Part shown: one piece after another, positions 12,064 to 24,767 of the stretch
Numbering within the stretch: the first letter of the stretch is position 1
Layout of the letters: every line of letters begins with the position of its first letter
NCBI GenBank assembly: GCA_000697475.1
Contig: JNEU01000588.1
Coordinates: 23,971 to 87,970 of the forward strand
DNA: 64,000 nt
Reading direction: 5' to 3'
From: Lichtheimia corymbifera B2541
Taxonomy: Eukaryota > Mucoromycota > Mucoromycetes > Mucorales > Lichtheimiaceae
Position numbers and translations under genes: made by a program
The notes under the pieces: generated by a model
The model's input: the letters and a program-made list of their open reading frames with translations, nothing else
Databases searched by the model: none
What the model was told of the DNA's origin: nothing

Positions 12064-15000
12064 TTATCGGGCATTTGCAGATGTGGCAGCGGGAGCAGAG
12101 GATGGTATCATGTCATTGTTGTTGCAAGTAGGTGATGTGGAGGAAGAGGGAGGGGTAGCTGAGAGAGGAGGTGAAGCCATTGTTGCTGACCCGTTTTGTG
12201 TTTGTTTGTGATGATGGCGAATATCAATGGGTGATGATACTGGTAAATCTGGCCTTTTAGGTGATGTGTTTTCATCCGTGGATGTTGCTGCTACAGTCAT
12301 GATGGCTGCTGGTGAAGAGTTTTGTCGTGGAGGCATCGAGGGGGAAGAGGAGGATCCAAGTTCACCTGCAACCCTTGATTTCTTCAATTGCATCGCTTCC
12401 TCACATTTTCGTAAGATATCTCGAGCGCTCGCTTCCATGTCCTCTTCGTCAAATGATAAATTCTGTAATGGCACAATGATATCTTCAGGAACCTATCATA
12501 CATACCAGTCATGTTAGATTGAATGACTTTTTCTACGCACACACACATCTTACATACCGCACAAAACTCTTCTTGATACTGCAAAAGCATATGGATGGTA
12601 TCAATGACGGTGGCAGAAAACAATTCATCTTTGAGTGGATCCTTGTTCTTGGAATACAGTACATTGGGTGCCAGCACCGTTGCAATGTTCATCAAATCCA
12701 TCTTGCTTCCATTTCCATCCTCAGTCTCGGCAAAAGTCGACACCCACTTTAGAAAGAGGAACAGCACTTCCATCGTGTCTCGATTGGGTTTCGGTAATAA
12801 ACAGCATGCCAGATGCAGTACCCGCTTGCGATCTTGCTCCGATCTGATTTCTACATATTCATGCGCGTGTGAGTCGTTGTCTATTACCCAAATCCATCCT
12901 TGTAGATACTCACTGCTCACCACGGTAAACAACTTGTACAATTTGTAGGTCAACAATGGCTCTGGCAGCTCACGTAAAAACTTTTTGATAAGAGCAGCCA
13001 CCTGCACCGGGGTCTCGTTGGATAAATGCACATTATTCGGATTGGCGTCCATCTCATCGCTCAGTTCTTTTAATCGTCGAATGTTGCCATTTTTACGGAA
13101 AATGCCTTCCACGGACATGTCTATGTAACATGGTTTGTTAAAACACCTCCTCTTCCTCTTGCCAATTCATCATTCACTTACCCATCCGCTTCATGGCTGA
13201 TATGCTATCATCAATAAATGTGGGGATACGGATACGACTTGGCCCAGCGCCCAAGTTCGACTCGACGCCATTCTTTTCAACCAGCATATCCAATGGCACG
13301 CCAAAGGTTCCCTCTATCGTCACATCTCAGTAATCCTTCAAATGGCCCACCCACTCACTCAATCATGATTTACCTTTAGATTTCTTGTTGCCTCCGGCTC
13401 TGAGACTAGTGACAAATTTTCCCCATAATGTCGAATTCTTTTTCTCATCAATCAAATCCACCAGCTCTTCCAGTGTAAAATGGTCCTTGAGCAACTCTTC
13501 CAAATAAAGCACGGCAATATGCTTCACCATGAAATGATTCAATGCACTAAGTTCGGCAATGTATGTAAACTTGGCCACAGGCTTGACCTTTGCATAGGCT
13601 GAAATGGAGGTATGCATAGGAGGACGTTGTTGTTGCTGTTGCAATGATTGTGTTGACGGAATGGGTTGTGCCGCTGTTCTGGCATCTCCACTGTCACTAG
13701 GGCTGGGTGTGGGTATAGCTGTTCTTGCTGTCTCCAGTGCAACGCTATCATCTTGGCCACCCTGATTTGCAACATAGGCGGTGTTGGGACTGGGTGTTTC
13801 CATCAACGTGGATCGTTTGGCAATACGGCGTGAATCAGTGAGCTTTCTACCGGTGCTGGTGGATTTCACACGCTTGATATCACCCAGGTGGATGGTTTCC
13901 TTGTTGGCATTGTCGTCTTTGGATGGATTATGATAGTCATCATTGGTGGTTGGGTTAGTTGCTGCTGACATGACCGCTGCTGCATTAGCGACATTGGCTG
14001 GTGGTTGGTTTTGTACAGGTGGCGTATCTAGTGAGATCCAACAAGTTAATTTCTCTTCCCTCCCCCCTCAATCCATCATGGCATAACTCACCTTGCAATC
14101 CCAATAATTTGTAGAGTCGTCGATGTGTGAATCGTAGCAAGAATGAAAACTGCTGTAGTTGTGATACACGTTCGAAGCCTTGCATAAGATCAGGACCAGG
14201 TGTTGAACATAGCTTGCATAAAATGAGTGATTGCTTTGTATCCCAAAACGCCGATTCATATTCGTCACGAAGAGGTGCGCAGCACTTTGAACATGCAAAA
14301 CAGCGGTCGTGCCAACGCATATGCATCAATCGATAACATTGATCATCACAAATGGTATTACACGCGTGACATTGGTCAGTTGCAAGGGGAGAGTCCAGGT
14401 CACTTGATGTGTAGCGTTGCTTATTGGCAAGTTCAACCAGCTGACTTAAGAAACGACTGATGACAATGGATTTTGTATCTTGCTGCTTTGCTTCCTGAAA
14501 TAGTAGATGATATATATAAATGCCATGTCATGCATGATAAAGCATAGACTTACCAGTTTCAAAGCAGCCTTTAAACCAACTCGGATTAATCCCTTGAGAA
14601 AGTGAGCTAAACGAGTGACCAATGATAAAAGATCTTCGGTGATGCCCATTCGCCTTAGACCGGTCTCTTGCGTTTGTGATAGCAGGGTGAAAAAGTTGAT
14701 AATCTTTCTGCATAGCATGCGTGATTCCCGCTCGTGTTGAAAGTCCGGTAGTGATTTGGCGTGGTATTGTGATACGAGATCGTCAATGGCAGCAAACAAG
14801 ACCTCCACATGGGTAACAAAGTAATCAGCCATCCTTAATCCATCACCATAGCTTCCTTGGGAGACATGGATCAGCATATCAGAAATGCAAGCTGCAGCCG
14901 ATTCTATATGTAAAATGTCTGTGAGTACATGCATAACATTGCATATGACCACTACCATCCTGCATCATTTACCTTCAAATGCTGAAAGCACGGTCCATAT

Positions 15001-15887
15001 ACGATATACTTTGTCTTCCATGGCAACCTGAGATTCTCGAAGCTCATCAATCGTCATTTTTGTAACATCTAAGGAGAGAGAGAGAGAGAATGAGTCGCTG
15101 TTCTTTTTGACAAGAATGAGGGGCATTTACCTCGCTCTTGACGGTCAGCTTGTTCGCCGTCTTGTGCCACCTTGACATTCCAAAACTGGGAGAGAGAGAG
15201 AGAAAGAGGAACATGTCAATTAAGCATAGGTTGTGTGTTTGGGGGGGGGGAGGATGACAGTCTTACCTTGTGGATCATGTAACATTCTGGGTGCCAATGT
15301 TCATCGACATTATTTCGAGGGATCTCCACAAATTGTTTAAGGATGGCCGTTTCACAACCGGAGCATTGAATAGCGAATTTGATCGAGTAGTGATAGTGAC
15401 AATAGACATTGTTGTCATGTTCGTAGTATGAATCTTCAGGACCAAACACAACAGAGCAAGCGCTGCAACAGAAATGCTCCAAATGGAACTTTTTGCCAAC
15501 TGCCGTAATATAGGGTCCCCTGAGAGCGTCCCCGCAGCTTTCACATACAAGGTTGAGTCGTCGAAAATAGTCTCGTTCACAAAGCGGTTGCTGGACACCG
15601 TGGTCGCCTTCAATGGGAAAGAATCGTGAAGCAACAGGTTCATTGCAATCCTACATTGAGAGAAAGAGAGAAACGCTGTCAAAAGGGTGCATAGGTCATG
15701 TATATGCTGATTTGAGACATACGAGACAACTGAAACAATCCCAGTGAAAAGTGCCGTCTAATGCGCGTACATATTCGCCTTCAATCAAGTGCTGGCATTT
15801 GGTGCAATACAAAGTAGATGTTGGGCATGGTGGAGCCAGTTGATCACAACAAGAAGCGTCAGTGGATGAGCACTCTGGCGGTGACAT
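12064..15887 (-). CDS. LIM-domain Rho GTPase-activating protein (LRG1/Rga1-like)
   Basis: This type of protein stimulates GTP hydrolysis by Rho1-class GTPases and controls cell-wall synthesis and polarity. The start is ATG 15887 (MSPPECSSTDASCC). LIM motifs follow: CTKCQHLIEGEYV..HWDCFSCLVC; CESCGDALRGPYI..HLEHFCCSAC with CHYHY and CSGC; and, after a helical middle region, CHACNTICDDQCYRL..WHDRCFACSKC. A linker with KHIAVLYLEELLKDHFTLEE and STLWGKF, typical of the Lrg1/Rga1 subfamily, precedes the RhoGAP domain. That domain begins TFGVPLDMLVE and has the arginine finger in EGIFRKNGNIRRLKEL and the conserved VAALIKKFLRELPEPLLTY. The C-terminus is Ser/Pro-rich. About ten short introns are inferred from frame changes at canonical sites. 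Confidence 0.93.
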
Positions 15888-16870
15888 TTCGCAAGGACAA
15901 ACGGGCGAGGGTCAAAGAAAAATGAGCGAAGGGGAGGAGAAGGAAAAGGATAAAAGAGTAAAAAGAGAAATAAAACGAGGGCGAGGGGTGGGGGAAGTAG
16001 ATGTGGACCTGGCGTATAGACAAGATAATAAAAGAGTGGACAAAAAAGGAACGAATGTTAGCGAGGTTAAAAAAAGGTACAAATATCCAAGAAGAGCGAA
16101 AGAGAAAGAGAGAATAAAGGTAGCTGATTTGATGCCTGAGAAGGAGTCAAAGGCACACACACACACACACAGATACATATTGTGATCCCCCATTCAGTCT
16201 GCCTTTTTTTACACTCAGCAACAACCATCGATTCAATAATAATAAATACATTTGCTTTCATGCACACGTCTCTATTGCCATGGAAATATATTTGCCATGT
16301 CATTAACAACATTGGTGGTGATCGCATGGTTTCGCCATGTGTTTTGAGCAAATCATTGTGTCGCACAATTCGACTCACATAAAACAAACAAAGGATATTG
16401 CTTTATCCAGTATACCCCATTTCATGACCATAGTAAAATCATCCAGGTTTCAATCAAGGATAGGATGTTGAATGAGGTCACTCGTATGCTATTTCAGGAT
16501 AAGTGAGTACGAATCCCGCTACAATCTTTGCGGAAGAGGACGAGAGAGAGAAAAAAAGACTCGAGGTCGAGATCATGCGTCTGATCTGTGTGACAAAAAG
16601 GTTATCCCTTTTTCGTGCAACATCAGTAAAGTTTACGGATCACACGGCATTATACAGAATTCTTGACAACAATGGTCACCAACTATATATATACATTCAA
16701 CTTTATTACCACCACTACCACTACCATCCATCTAGAGAAAGAGAGAGAGAGAGAGAGGAACGTATAATACATGATTGGAATGTTGATACAATGGTGATGC
16801 TATTCTTCTTTAAAGGATGATGATGAGGAGGAAATTGTACAAGTTGGTGATGATGATAATAATATAAAGA
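15888..16870. promoter_or_regulatory. RhoGAP upstream region and JmjC 3' flank
   Basis: About 980 bp lie between the 5' end of the RhoGAP gene and the 3' end of the JmjC gene, both on the minus strand. Immediately upstream of the RhoGAP ATG the plus strand is purine-rich (15900-16150), that is, a CT-rich leader or promoter on the minus strand. CA and GA microsatellites occur near 16155 and 16737-16760. A short plus-strand coding-like stretch at 16466-16690 is reported separately. Confidence 0.4.
16466..16680 (+). other. Possible short plus-strand gene
   Basis: An ATG at 16466 opens MLNEVTRMLFQD and runs to a possible donor (gtgagt) near 16502. About 40 bp later another frame reads ERE-KKRLEVEIMRLICVTKRLSLFRATSV, a balanced amphipathic sequence that looks translated rather than random. 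The implied intron is very short (about 36-45 nt) and I could not place an acceptor that keeps phase. It could be a small helical protein gene, a relic, or chance in a purine-rich promoter. No family was recognised. Confidence 0.2.
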
Positions 16871-18787
16871 CTAATCAGCTAGCATAGCATCGTGCCAGGT
16901 GAACAGAATGGTATTTCGAACTTGAAGAGCATCTTCTCGGCGTACTTTGGCGAATTGATTGGTCAAGTCGATGCAACGTTCAATATTCTCAGGGCTAACA
17001 AAGTCATATGCACACTTGACTGCACTATGGTAATTGGCGACTTGATGGGCACATCCAGCTGGAATATACACTGCATCACCGGCGTTTTGATAAATACGCC
17101 AACTCGATATCCCGTATTCTTGTTGGAAACGGTTACGCAGTTCATTGTTCAAATACAGCCATTGGTCGTGAATGGGGTCAGCAATGGGTCGATTTCGTTC
17201 CGCGGCAATTTTGGTTAGAAATTCTCGTAGGTGGGGAAGCGCTTCATATGGATAAATATCCCACACGGCACCGGCATCTTCATTGGTCGCATATGCGTAA
17301 CACATGATGTTGACAGCATCGGCCATGTCACAGTGCAGGTTTGTGGTACCCACTCCATCATCTCCCTTTTCGGATCCGTACGCGATAAACATCTTGGGAC
17401 CAAGATCAGGTGGTAGCTGGCTTTTGGGAACACGATTGCAAATGTTGAAGTAGCCTTCGGGTGTGCTGTACTCTTTGACCGGTAAGCTATCCATGAATGA
17501 ATGATGAAGATCCGGAAAGCACTTTTCAAAGTCGTCTTTGGGTGGCCAATCCTGTCAGAAAAATAAACAGTCAATCATCCCATCCCATTTTCAACTCCCC
17601 ATTCTCCTTTTCCTTTTTACCTTGATTTTATACATTGGTGATGTTCCAGTCATGGGGTCATAATTGGGTCGTTTCACTGGATCATCAAATCCACGAAAGA
17701 AACTCTCCACTTGCATGTCTTGTCGCTCTCCCGTATGGCAATCAATCACCTCTGCTATTTGTTCCCCATACTTTCTGATAAAGTTCTTTGGTGACCATGC
17801 CCTCTGGTTGTTGGCCATCATGGCATTCCGTACTTGCATAGGCTTTCCTTGTTTCCAATACTGCTGAAAGATGTCGAGTGTGATCAAGGTCCCATCAATA
17901 TCAAGATATCCATTCTTTGAATATTTATCAATAAGAGCGTCGGTGATGTTGATGCTGCATTTAGATTCCTCCTTCTTGGTGTTGCCATCATCATCATCGT
18001 CCTTACAATCGGCTGCTGATGTGCTGTTGCGTTCATTGTCATTCTCCTGTTTCTTCATTGGTATGCTCTCCTTATCGTCGATGATGGTATCACGTGCTGC
18101 GTCATGGTCAGTGCTGGTGCTGGTAGATAGCAATTCATCCATATCCATATCACACTGCTCCAGGATATTGTCAATCACGTCACTGTTCAATTTCTCCATG
18201 GGAACCATGTGGCTCTTGTCGTGAAGTCGATGGTATGTACATCTCGAGGATTTGACGCTCCATTCTTGTTGGTTATAGCACCATGGACACATATCCAGAC
18301 CGCATACGGCACACATGTAGTGGGCATTAAAAAGAGTCGTCGAACATAAATCACACATGTGTCTATCGCCTTCGGTTGGAGGACGCCGTCGAACCTTGCT
18401 GCCATGCTGCTTACGCTCCTTGACATCTGCCTGCAGAAGTTTGTAGAGGCCTTTGCGTATATTGGAAAGCAAGTGTCTGCGCTGCCTTTGTACATGCCGT
18501 ATCCGTCCATGCTTGAAATACTTGCTCAGCGTATCAGGTCCATGATAATTGACAAAGTGCGGTATCCTGCCTGATTTATCACTGCAATCAAACCCACGAA
18601 TCTTGTAGAAACGGCAATCGACCGGATTGAGGCGGGTGCAGGCTCGGCACATATTGTAGGGCTTGCAATCATATGGCTTGAAAGATCGGCATTTGGTCGA
18701 TTGCACGGTGATATTGGCGGTCGTGTCTTCAAGTGCTTGTTGAATGTCTGCACCAGCCAAAGGACACTTTGACCTTTTCGTGTTCAT
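16871..18787 (-). CDS. JmjC-domain protein, KDM3/JMJD1-like
   Basis: JmjC proteins of this class are Fe(II)/2-oxoglutarate oxygenases, typically histone H3K9 demethylases. Exon 1 (18787-17622) begins MNTKRSKCPLAG and carries a Cys-rich half with MCDLCSTTLFNAHYMCAVCG and CPWCYNQQEW, like the KDM3 zinc finger. Exon 2 (about 17552-16871) carries the JmjC core. The iron-binding HxD appears in TTNLHCDMADAVNIMCYA and the distal His in AGDAVYIPAGCAHQVAN. GAVWDIYPYEALPHLREFL and CAYDFVSPENI are also KDM3-like. All three metal ligands are present, so activity is plausible. The frame is open further upstream but only from a TTG, so ATG 18787 was chosen. A nuclear role is expected. Confidence 0.9.
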
Positions 18788-19340
18788 TGGATCAGCAAAC
18801 TGTAGGAGCTTGGATAAAGCGATGCAGTCGGTGGTGTCGGAATGAAGAAGAAGGCGTAAAAAGGGCGTGCTATAATGGCTATGCACCACCACCGTGCACC
18901 ACCACCACCACCACAATTCGGAATTCCTCCCAGTCAAAGCGCACGCAGCCGTCGACAAAAGAATCAGCTGATGTCTTTTTTACCCATCAACCTTGGAAAC
19001 ATGTGAATCAGGAACATGAAACCTATCACCATTACCCACACACACACACCATGCTCTACACGGTTGCTATGGGCTATGTAAACCTTAAATTAGCATGGCA
19101 ATCTGATAACAGATCCGATCTCCCCCAATATTCATCCTGTATGCATATATATCATCAACAAACCGTTGATTGTTAAACAGCTTTTCCTCAACATCACCAT
19201 CTAATATATATCATCCTTGATTTGCATAGTGCATGGTTGATATGTTGTCTATTATGAAATGCAAATAAAACGTCGACATAGTTACCATCTTGGCACCTTT
19301 TTTATTCCCACCAACAAACAATCCAAACCATGGAGTATCA
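18788..19340. other. JmjC upstream region and beta-propeller 3' flank
   Basis: This is an intergenic region between two minus-strand genes. It contains the JmjC promoter side (with a CCACCACCACC run at 18889-18910) and the 3' flank of the beta-propeller gene. No other gene or structured RNA is evident. Confidence 0.4.
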
Positions 19341-20783
19341 TTATTGTATCAATTTCCAAGCATATATTTCAACGATATTGTTAAAAAGGCCTATCACTAG
19401 CTCATCTTGTCCATCTGCATTCACGTCCCCTACGGTGATATCTTGTGGCCAATCGCTTGTCTTGATTTCGGAAATCAACTAGATATTCATGTTTAAGTTG
19501 ATCGTGGCAAACAATGAATGCATTCACTTACCTCGCCATGACTATATATCCGAATACAATTCGCAAGCCCAACACAAGCTACTAGATCTGGTTCATTGTC
19601 TGGTAAGCAGGTCGGCCGAAAAGTCATAATCTTGGAGAGACCAAAGCCAACTTTAAACCAAGGATGAATCTACAAGGTTTACAAAGTCAGGATCATTGCA
19701 CTGTCCCCCTCACACCCTCTGACTGCCATTTGTATAATACCTCTCCATCAACCATAATATACACAGATCCATCCTGACCTCCCAAAAGTACTTGATTGGT
19801 GTCAATCACAGTATCTGTATCGGCATGATATTTAGGTCTTGATGTTTCAGATGATACTCGAAAACGTCTTGCAGATGATGTGGATAAAAAGCGACCTGTT
19901 GCCATCTAATATACCCTGTGAGTTGATTTCCCTGATATGATGGGCATTTCTTACCGATTGAATGACTGTTGGCACACGTATTGATTGGATTCTTTTCCCA
20001 TCTTGGATAAAGTGTACAAAGGGCCAGCCATCACACACCAAGAGAGTACGTTGGGGATTGTTGAATCGATCATTGAGAATGGCGGATAGTATACAATGAA
20101 TGCCTACAGCACGATATCGATTCTATATACTGCTAGTGTTAGATGTTGAATCATCACCCTCCCCTTTTGCTTCCAAATTTACCATGCCTAGCGTTGCTGT
20201 TGTCTTTGATTCTCTACCAATATCCAATGTCCAGAAGAGCTCACGTGGATGAAAACTTGTCACTTGGCCATTCATGCTTCCGGCAATAATCTCGTATCCC
20301 TGTGCTATGCATAAGATGAGCATTCACAGCATTGGATAGAACGCGCGTACCATTTTACCTTCCATCTCATGTATACAAATGTGTGTTGCTGGTGAACCGA
20401 CATCCAGTTTACTCAGAAACCGTTGACGCGAGAACATGGTCACCACGCCGTTCGAGTCCCCCACAACCAGATCTTGAACTCGTAGACCTGTCAGATCGTA
20501 TAAATGCATTGCCTGGATCGAGCCACCTTTGGTTTCCATGAGCACTTCAGGAGGCTATAAAGGCGAGAATTGAGCGTGTGTGCGTGTGCATGCATGGGCA
20601 TGGGCGTACCTTGGATTGATTCAGAATGAGAATACGACCTGCTGTACTTCCAATAAGGATATCGTTTTCTTCAATAAGCTCTTCCAGGAAAGGTTTGCCG
20701 ACTGCCAAACAATTGATTGGATCCTGAAGCTTTCGACTCCATAGTTTTTCATATTTGAGCTGCCAACGAGCACTTGTGTCCAT
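19341..20783 (-). CDS. FG-GAP / beta-propeller repeat protein (ITFG2-like?)
   Basis: Several short exons encode about 400 residues of repeated beta-strand signatures: NDILIGSTAGRILIL, VQDLVVGDSNGVVTMF, YEIIAGSMNGQVTSF, NQVLLGGQDGSVYIM. The last exon has a clear FG-GAP calcium-loop-type motif, ITVGDVNADGQDELVIGLFNN, ending IYAWKLIQ at the TAA 19341-19343. Such blades build a seven-bladed propeller. The overall pattern resembles ITFG2-type proteins (KICSTOR/TORC1 signalling in animals), but that link is a guess. ATG 20783 (MDTSARWQLKYEKLW) was chosen; an in-frame ATG at 20843 would add 20 hydrophobic residues. It is divergently arranged with the FLVCR-like carrier. Confidence 0.7.
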
Positions 20784-21190
20784 AATGATGATAATTGTCC
20801 AAAGAAGAAGAGGAAGGGGATGCGCCTTGTTGCGTTGAATCATGCTATCTCAAGTCCGCCATCATCCACAGCACAACAGCATAAGACACGTGAATCCCTT
20901 TGAGGGTCATCTGCCAACTTGCATCCCACACCATTTGAAACACATGGAAAATAGGTACTGTACCCATCATCATAATAGTCAATGCATGCATTAATACCTC
21001 TTGTTGCATCATGCTTAACATTCAGGAACACTCTTTTATAAAAGATCTTTTTCACCATCTATCTTGTTTCTTTCCTTCGCCCTTTCCTTCCCCCACTCAA
21101 AATCTCCTCTGTACACCCACACAACTGATCTTCTTCTTCTTCTTCTTCTTCTTCTTCCTCTCTCTCTCTCTTTTTCACTCTTTGAAAATT
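20784..21190. promoter_or_regulatory. Divergent promoter region, beta-propeller / FLVCR-like genes
   Basis: About 400 bp shared by two divergent genes. A (CTT)n microsatellite at about 21129-21156 and a CT-rich tract lie directly upstream of ATG 21191 and probably form its leader. Confidence 0.45.
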
Positions 21191-22910
21191 ATGATACCCA
21201 GCGAACATGATGCGTTGATAGACAAATCCACCACTCATGAACATTCACCACAGCAACATATCAGTCATTGGCGTTGGTTCGTGCTTCTCGTCTTTTCACT
21301 GTTGTCGTTCTCAAGTGCTCTCATGTGGGATACATTTGCACCATGCCTCTACATTTTCGTCGACTATTACTTTGGATCGGTGACACCGATTACTGTCAAT
21401 GCCATTAACGCCATGTCACTGGTGTATATGCTTCTCTATCCTTTTGCAGTACAGCCGACGCTGCATTATTTTGAGGACAGCAAAGGTGCCGGTACAGGTC
21501 TCAAGCGTGGAGTCATGATTGGTGCGTCCCTGAATGCGTTGGGTGCTGCCATACGCTGGTTAGGTCGATCGCCCGATCGATTCATGGTCCTCTCCGTTGG
21601 CCAGGTCGTAGCTGCATTTGGCAAGTCGTAGTGACAACATCTCTCTCTCTCTATATATAACCCATATGCTTATATGACATCATTTCTCTAGGTCAAGTAT
21701 TCATCTTATCGATCCCACCAAAACTGGCAGGTGATTGGTTTCCTGAAAACGAAGCCAACTTGGCAACGGCTATTGGCGTATCAGCAAACAATCTGGGTGT
21801 GGCAGCTGGATGTATATGGAGCCCCATGGCTATTATGCCCGATACCATGCAGGAGGATATCCCTTGGTTACTATTATTACAGGTACATACATGAAACTCG
21901 ATCGTCATCGTCGATCACGCTAATACGTCTCTCTCGTTGCATATAGTTTCTCCTCGCTGCATTGATCCTAATGCTTACTTGGTTGGCATTTCAACGAAAA
22001 CCAGATGTACAACGGTAAGGGATTGGATGCAACATTAGTGTATCATCCTAATTCTTTTTTTTTCATACCCAGGTTGATTCCGCATGATGCAAGAAGGGAT
22101 GATGATGAACCATCGCATGACAATGATGACAGTGGTGGTGGTAGCATGCTTTGGAGACAGCCCTCGTTTTATTATATGCTGGCATCTTATGGAGTCATCA
22201 TGGGTGTCCAATGTTCAGTGATCACGCTCCTTGCTCAAATTCTCATGCCACCCTTCCAGGACACGATCGATGAAAGTTTTGTCGGCTGGCTCGGTTTTAT
22301 CATGCTTGTCATTGGGTTCCCTGCAAGTTGCATCATTGGGCATTACTTGGATCAAACGCTCCGATATAGATTGGTATCGAATTTCCTTACTGCATGCATG
22401 GCTTTGAGTGGTATTGGATTATATGCATCGATTGAATTCGATTCCCTCATTGGGGTGGCAGTGTCATGGTAAGCGTGCACCTAGTTCTTTGCATTATTGC
22501 TGTTCAGTAATGGTAACATGTCCCCTTTTTCTAGTATTGTCCTTGGCATCACCACGTCAGGTAGGATCATCACAATGATACAACAACCAACCAGGCTAGC
22601 TACTAATCAACATGTCTTTATTATTATAGCCATCACTCCTGTGCTCTTTCAATACGCCAGCGAGCTATACTACCCTATCAATGAAAATACACCCGCTGGT
22701 TATTTGCTTTCCGCAGGCAATATTGGTGGCGTCTTGCTTGTTACGGTGTTGGGTTGGAGCGAAGATATGTCGAGACGATTCTCTATGAAGATACCCATGC
22801 TATTTCTTGTGGCAGTCTTGTTTATCACTGTTGTCTTTATGGCCATGATAAAAGGACCATTGAAGCGTACACTAGCCACCACGCAGTATTTAACTTCTTT
22901 ACCAGCATAA
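21191..22910 (+). CDS. MFS carrier of the FLVCR (SLC49)-like group
   Basis: This is a multipass plasma-membrane-type transporter. The N-terminal cytosolic tail (MIPSEHDALIDKS) leads into TM1, HWRWFVLLVFSLLSFSSALMWDTFAP, where the W..FAP element is typical of FLVCR proteins. INAMSLVYMLLYPFAVQP and a GASLNALGAAIRWLG helix follow. The next exon reads QVFILSIPPKLAGDWFPENEANLATAIGVSANNLG, matching the FLVCR consensus in this loop. About twelve TM segments are visible to GKIPMLFLV-like helices near the end. The first intron (21621-21691) has a GC donor. Animal relatives move haem, choline or ethanolamine; the substrate here is unknown. An in-frame ATG at 21011 would translate a CT-rich leader and is unlikely. 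Confidence 0.85.
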
Positions 22911-23051
22911 TGATATCACCATCCACTCTATTCCCATTTTGTCCCCTTTTTTTCCTTCAACACTGTACAAATTACATTAGATCACACGTATATATGATTC
23001 ATTCAACATGTCTATATAAAATTTCATTTCGGTTATGTTTGACATCTATTA

Positions 23052-24767
23052 TTATGCTTGTGCTCCTGATAAATCATGCAGCAAACTTTGTCGAGAGTGA
23101 ACGCCTTCCTGTCGTCTCCGCTTTCCTTCTAACCAAATCATGGTCTCTGCATAGGTCTTTGGGAGAATGCGTCGTGGGGATGCCTTGTCACTTGTGGCGG
23201 CCATAGTAAAGTAGAAAATGTTGGTAGTTTCACTCTTTCCTTTGTTGATATCCACGACCTCAGCAACAACACGCACTTGGAATGACTTGTGAGGATGACC
23301 TTCGGCATAAATAATTTCAGACTTGAGATTAAGCAATGTACCGACGTGCACAGGTTTGCGGAATACACATTCATCCATTGCAAGGAGCATGGCATCTCTT
23401 GACTTTAGGTACGTGATGGAGTTGGCATAGGCGACTTCATAGGCTCGACGCATCAAGTAACCACCGAAAATGTTATTGTGGATATTACGATCTTGGGGCT
23501 GCATCAAGAACGTGCTGTCAAGACGTGTATCTTTCATCCATACCACATCTTCAGGCAATGGGACTCGTTCCTCGATCGAGACACCACTTGTAAATGAATC
23601 ATCTTCACCGCCCAAGTACTTGCTATATTCAAGGTACGTGTCGTGGATGGCAAGACGCTCACTCGGTGTAGGTGGCATTCGACTCAACGATGACTCGACC
23701 GCTTTTTTCTTTCGTGCTTTGTTGGCCATGGCAAATTCGAACAGACGTTCTTCAGCAGGCGAGGTTGTTTTCAATGGGTTGATTTGGACCGATTTACGGG
23801 TAACGGAATCAATGGCAACCATGGTAAAGCGTGTTGCGAGCACAGTATTGGGACTAAGATGGCCAACAAGATCTTGTGAAGTCGGGGTATGCTGCTTCTC
23901 CAAATCCAGATCCTGGATGCCTTCAGGGATAGTCTCGGCCTTGAGGAAGACTGCATCGTGTTAATCAAGTAGTAGTAGTAGAAAAACTTGTAGCTTACTT
24001 ACTTTCCATGGAACTTCGTCCCACATAAGTCACTTGACCTGTCAACTTGTAATCTTCAACCGCTTTTGGTAAGAATAAATCAAAGCGATCCACGCATGCC
24101 GTGACAATGGTAACAGGACGTGCTTGAGGATCACCATTATCAATATGTTGATAAGCAATGGAGCCAGCCATGGCATCAAGATCTATTATAATGTGAGTTT
24201 CTCCTATGATGATGATGATGACACTATTTACCTTCCAAAAGTTTCCCGGTTCGAATGCGACCATCCACAGTGATGTAATCATCCAAAAGAGCGGGAGACG
24301 ACTTGAATGGCAAGTATTCAATCATGGCACTGTCAGCAATCTGTCAACATTGTATTTTCATGCGGCAAAATTAGAAAACAAAGACACGTGTGTAACACGC
24401 CATCGGACGTTTTTTCTTCCAGGACACTTGCCGTCTTTTCGATCAATTTGCGTTCCTTGCCGGGATGAGTGGGGCAAACGGATTTTTGATTTTCGCGTTG
24501 TAGAATCTTGTCCATCCAAAAGCGTTGACGACGTGTACCATAAATTCGATCACGCACACCTGTACCCTCAATTTCAATAAGGTTGGATCATTATGATGCT
24601 GTTGCAAGTATAAACGTACTTTGTGGGTGAGGATGATGGTGAGTATGATGATGACTATGGCTATCGAGAAGGTGTTGCGTGGTTGAAAAGGATCGTTTTG
24701 TAGCCACCAATACAGGTTGTTGACGTGGCAAAGGTTTTATAGAGTTACGTAGTGTAATACGAAGCAT
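23052..24767 (-). CDS. Acyl-CoA thioesterase, ACOT9-like, mitochondrial
   Basis: The enzyme hydrolyses acyl-CoA to free acid and CoA. The start MLRITLRNSIKPLPRQQP followed by KRSFSTTQHLL looks like a mitochondrial presequence. Two hot-dog folds follow. The first has MIEYLPFKSSPALLDDYI, GRIRTGKLLEDLDAMAGSIAYQH and VTACVDRFDLF. The second has TFLMQPQDRNIHNNIFGGYLMRRAYEVAY and AMDECVFRKPVHVGTLL, with the catalytic-region N..FGG and D residues of the family. The 5' end has exons at 24767 and about 24560-24432. The next intron (24341-24431) must use a GC donor to join KLIEKT to IADSAM. The protein is about 480 residues, the expected length. It diverges from the Nudix gene. Confidence 0.92.

Noticed and set aside
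18788..18958. Upstream extension of the JmjC protein
   Set aside because: The frame is open but begins only with TTG and encodes a poly-Trp run; ATG 18787 is preferred.
21011..21190. N-terminal extension of the FLVCR-like protein from ATG 21011
   Set aside because: It would translate a (CTT)n and CT-rich leader into poly-Phe and Leu; MIPSEHDALI is a normal cytosolic start.
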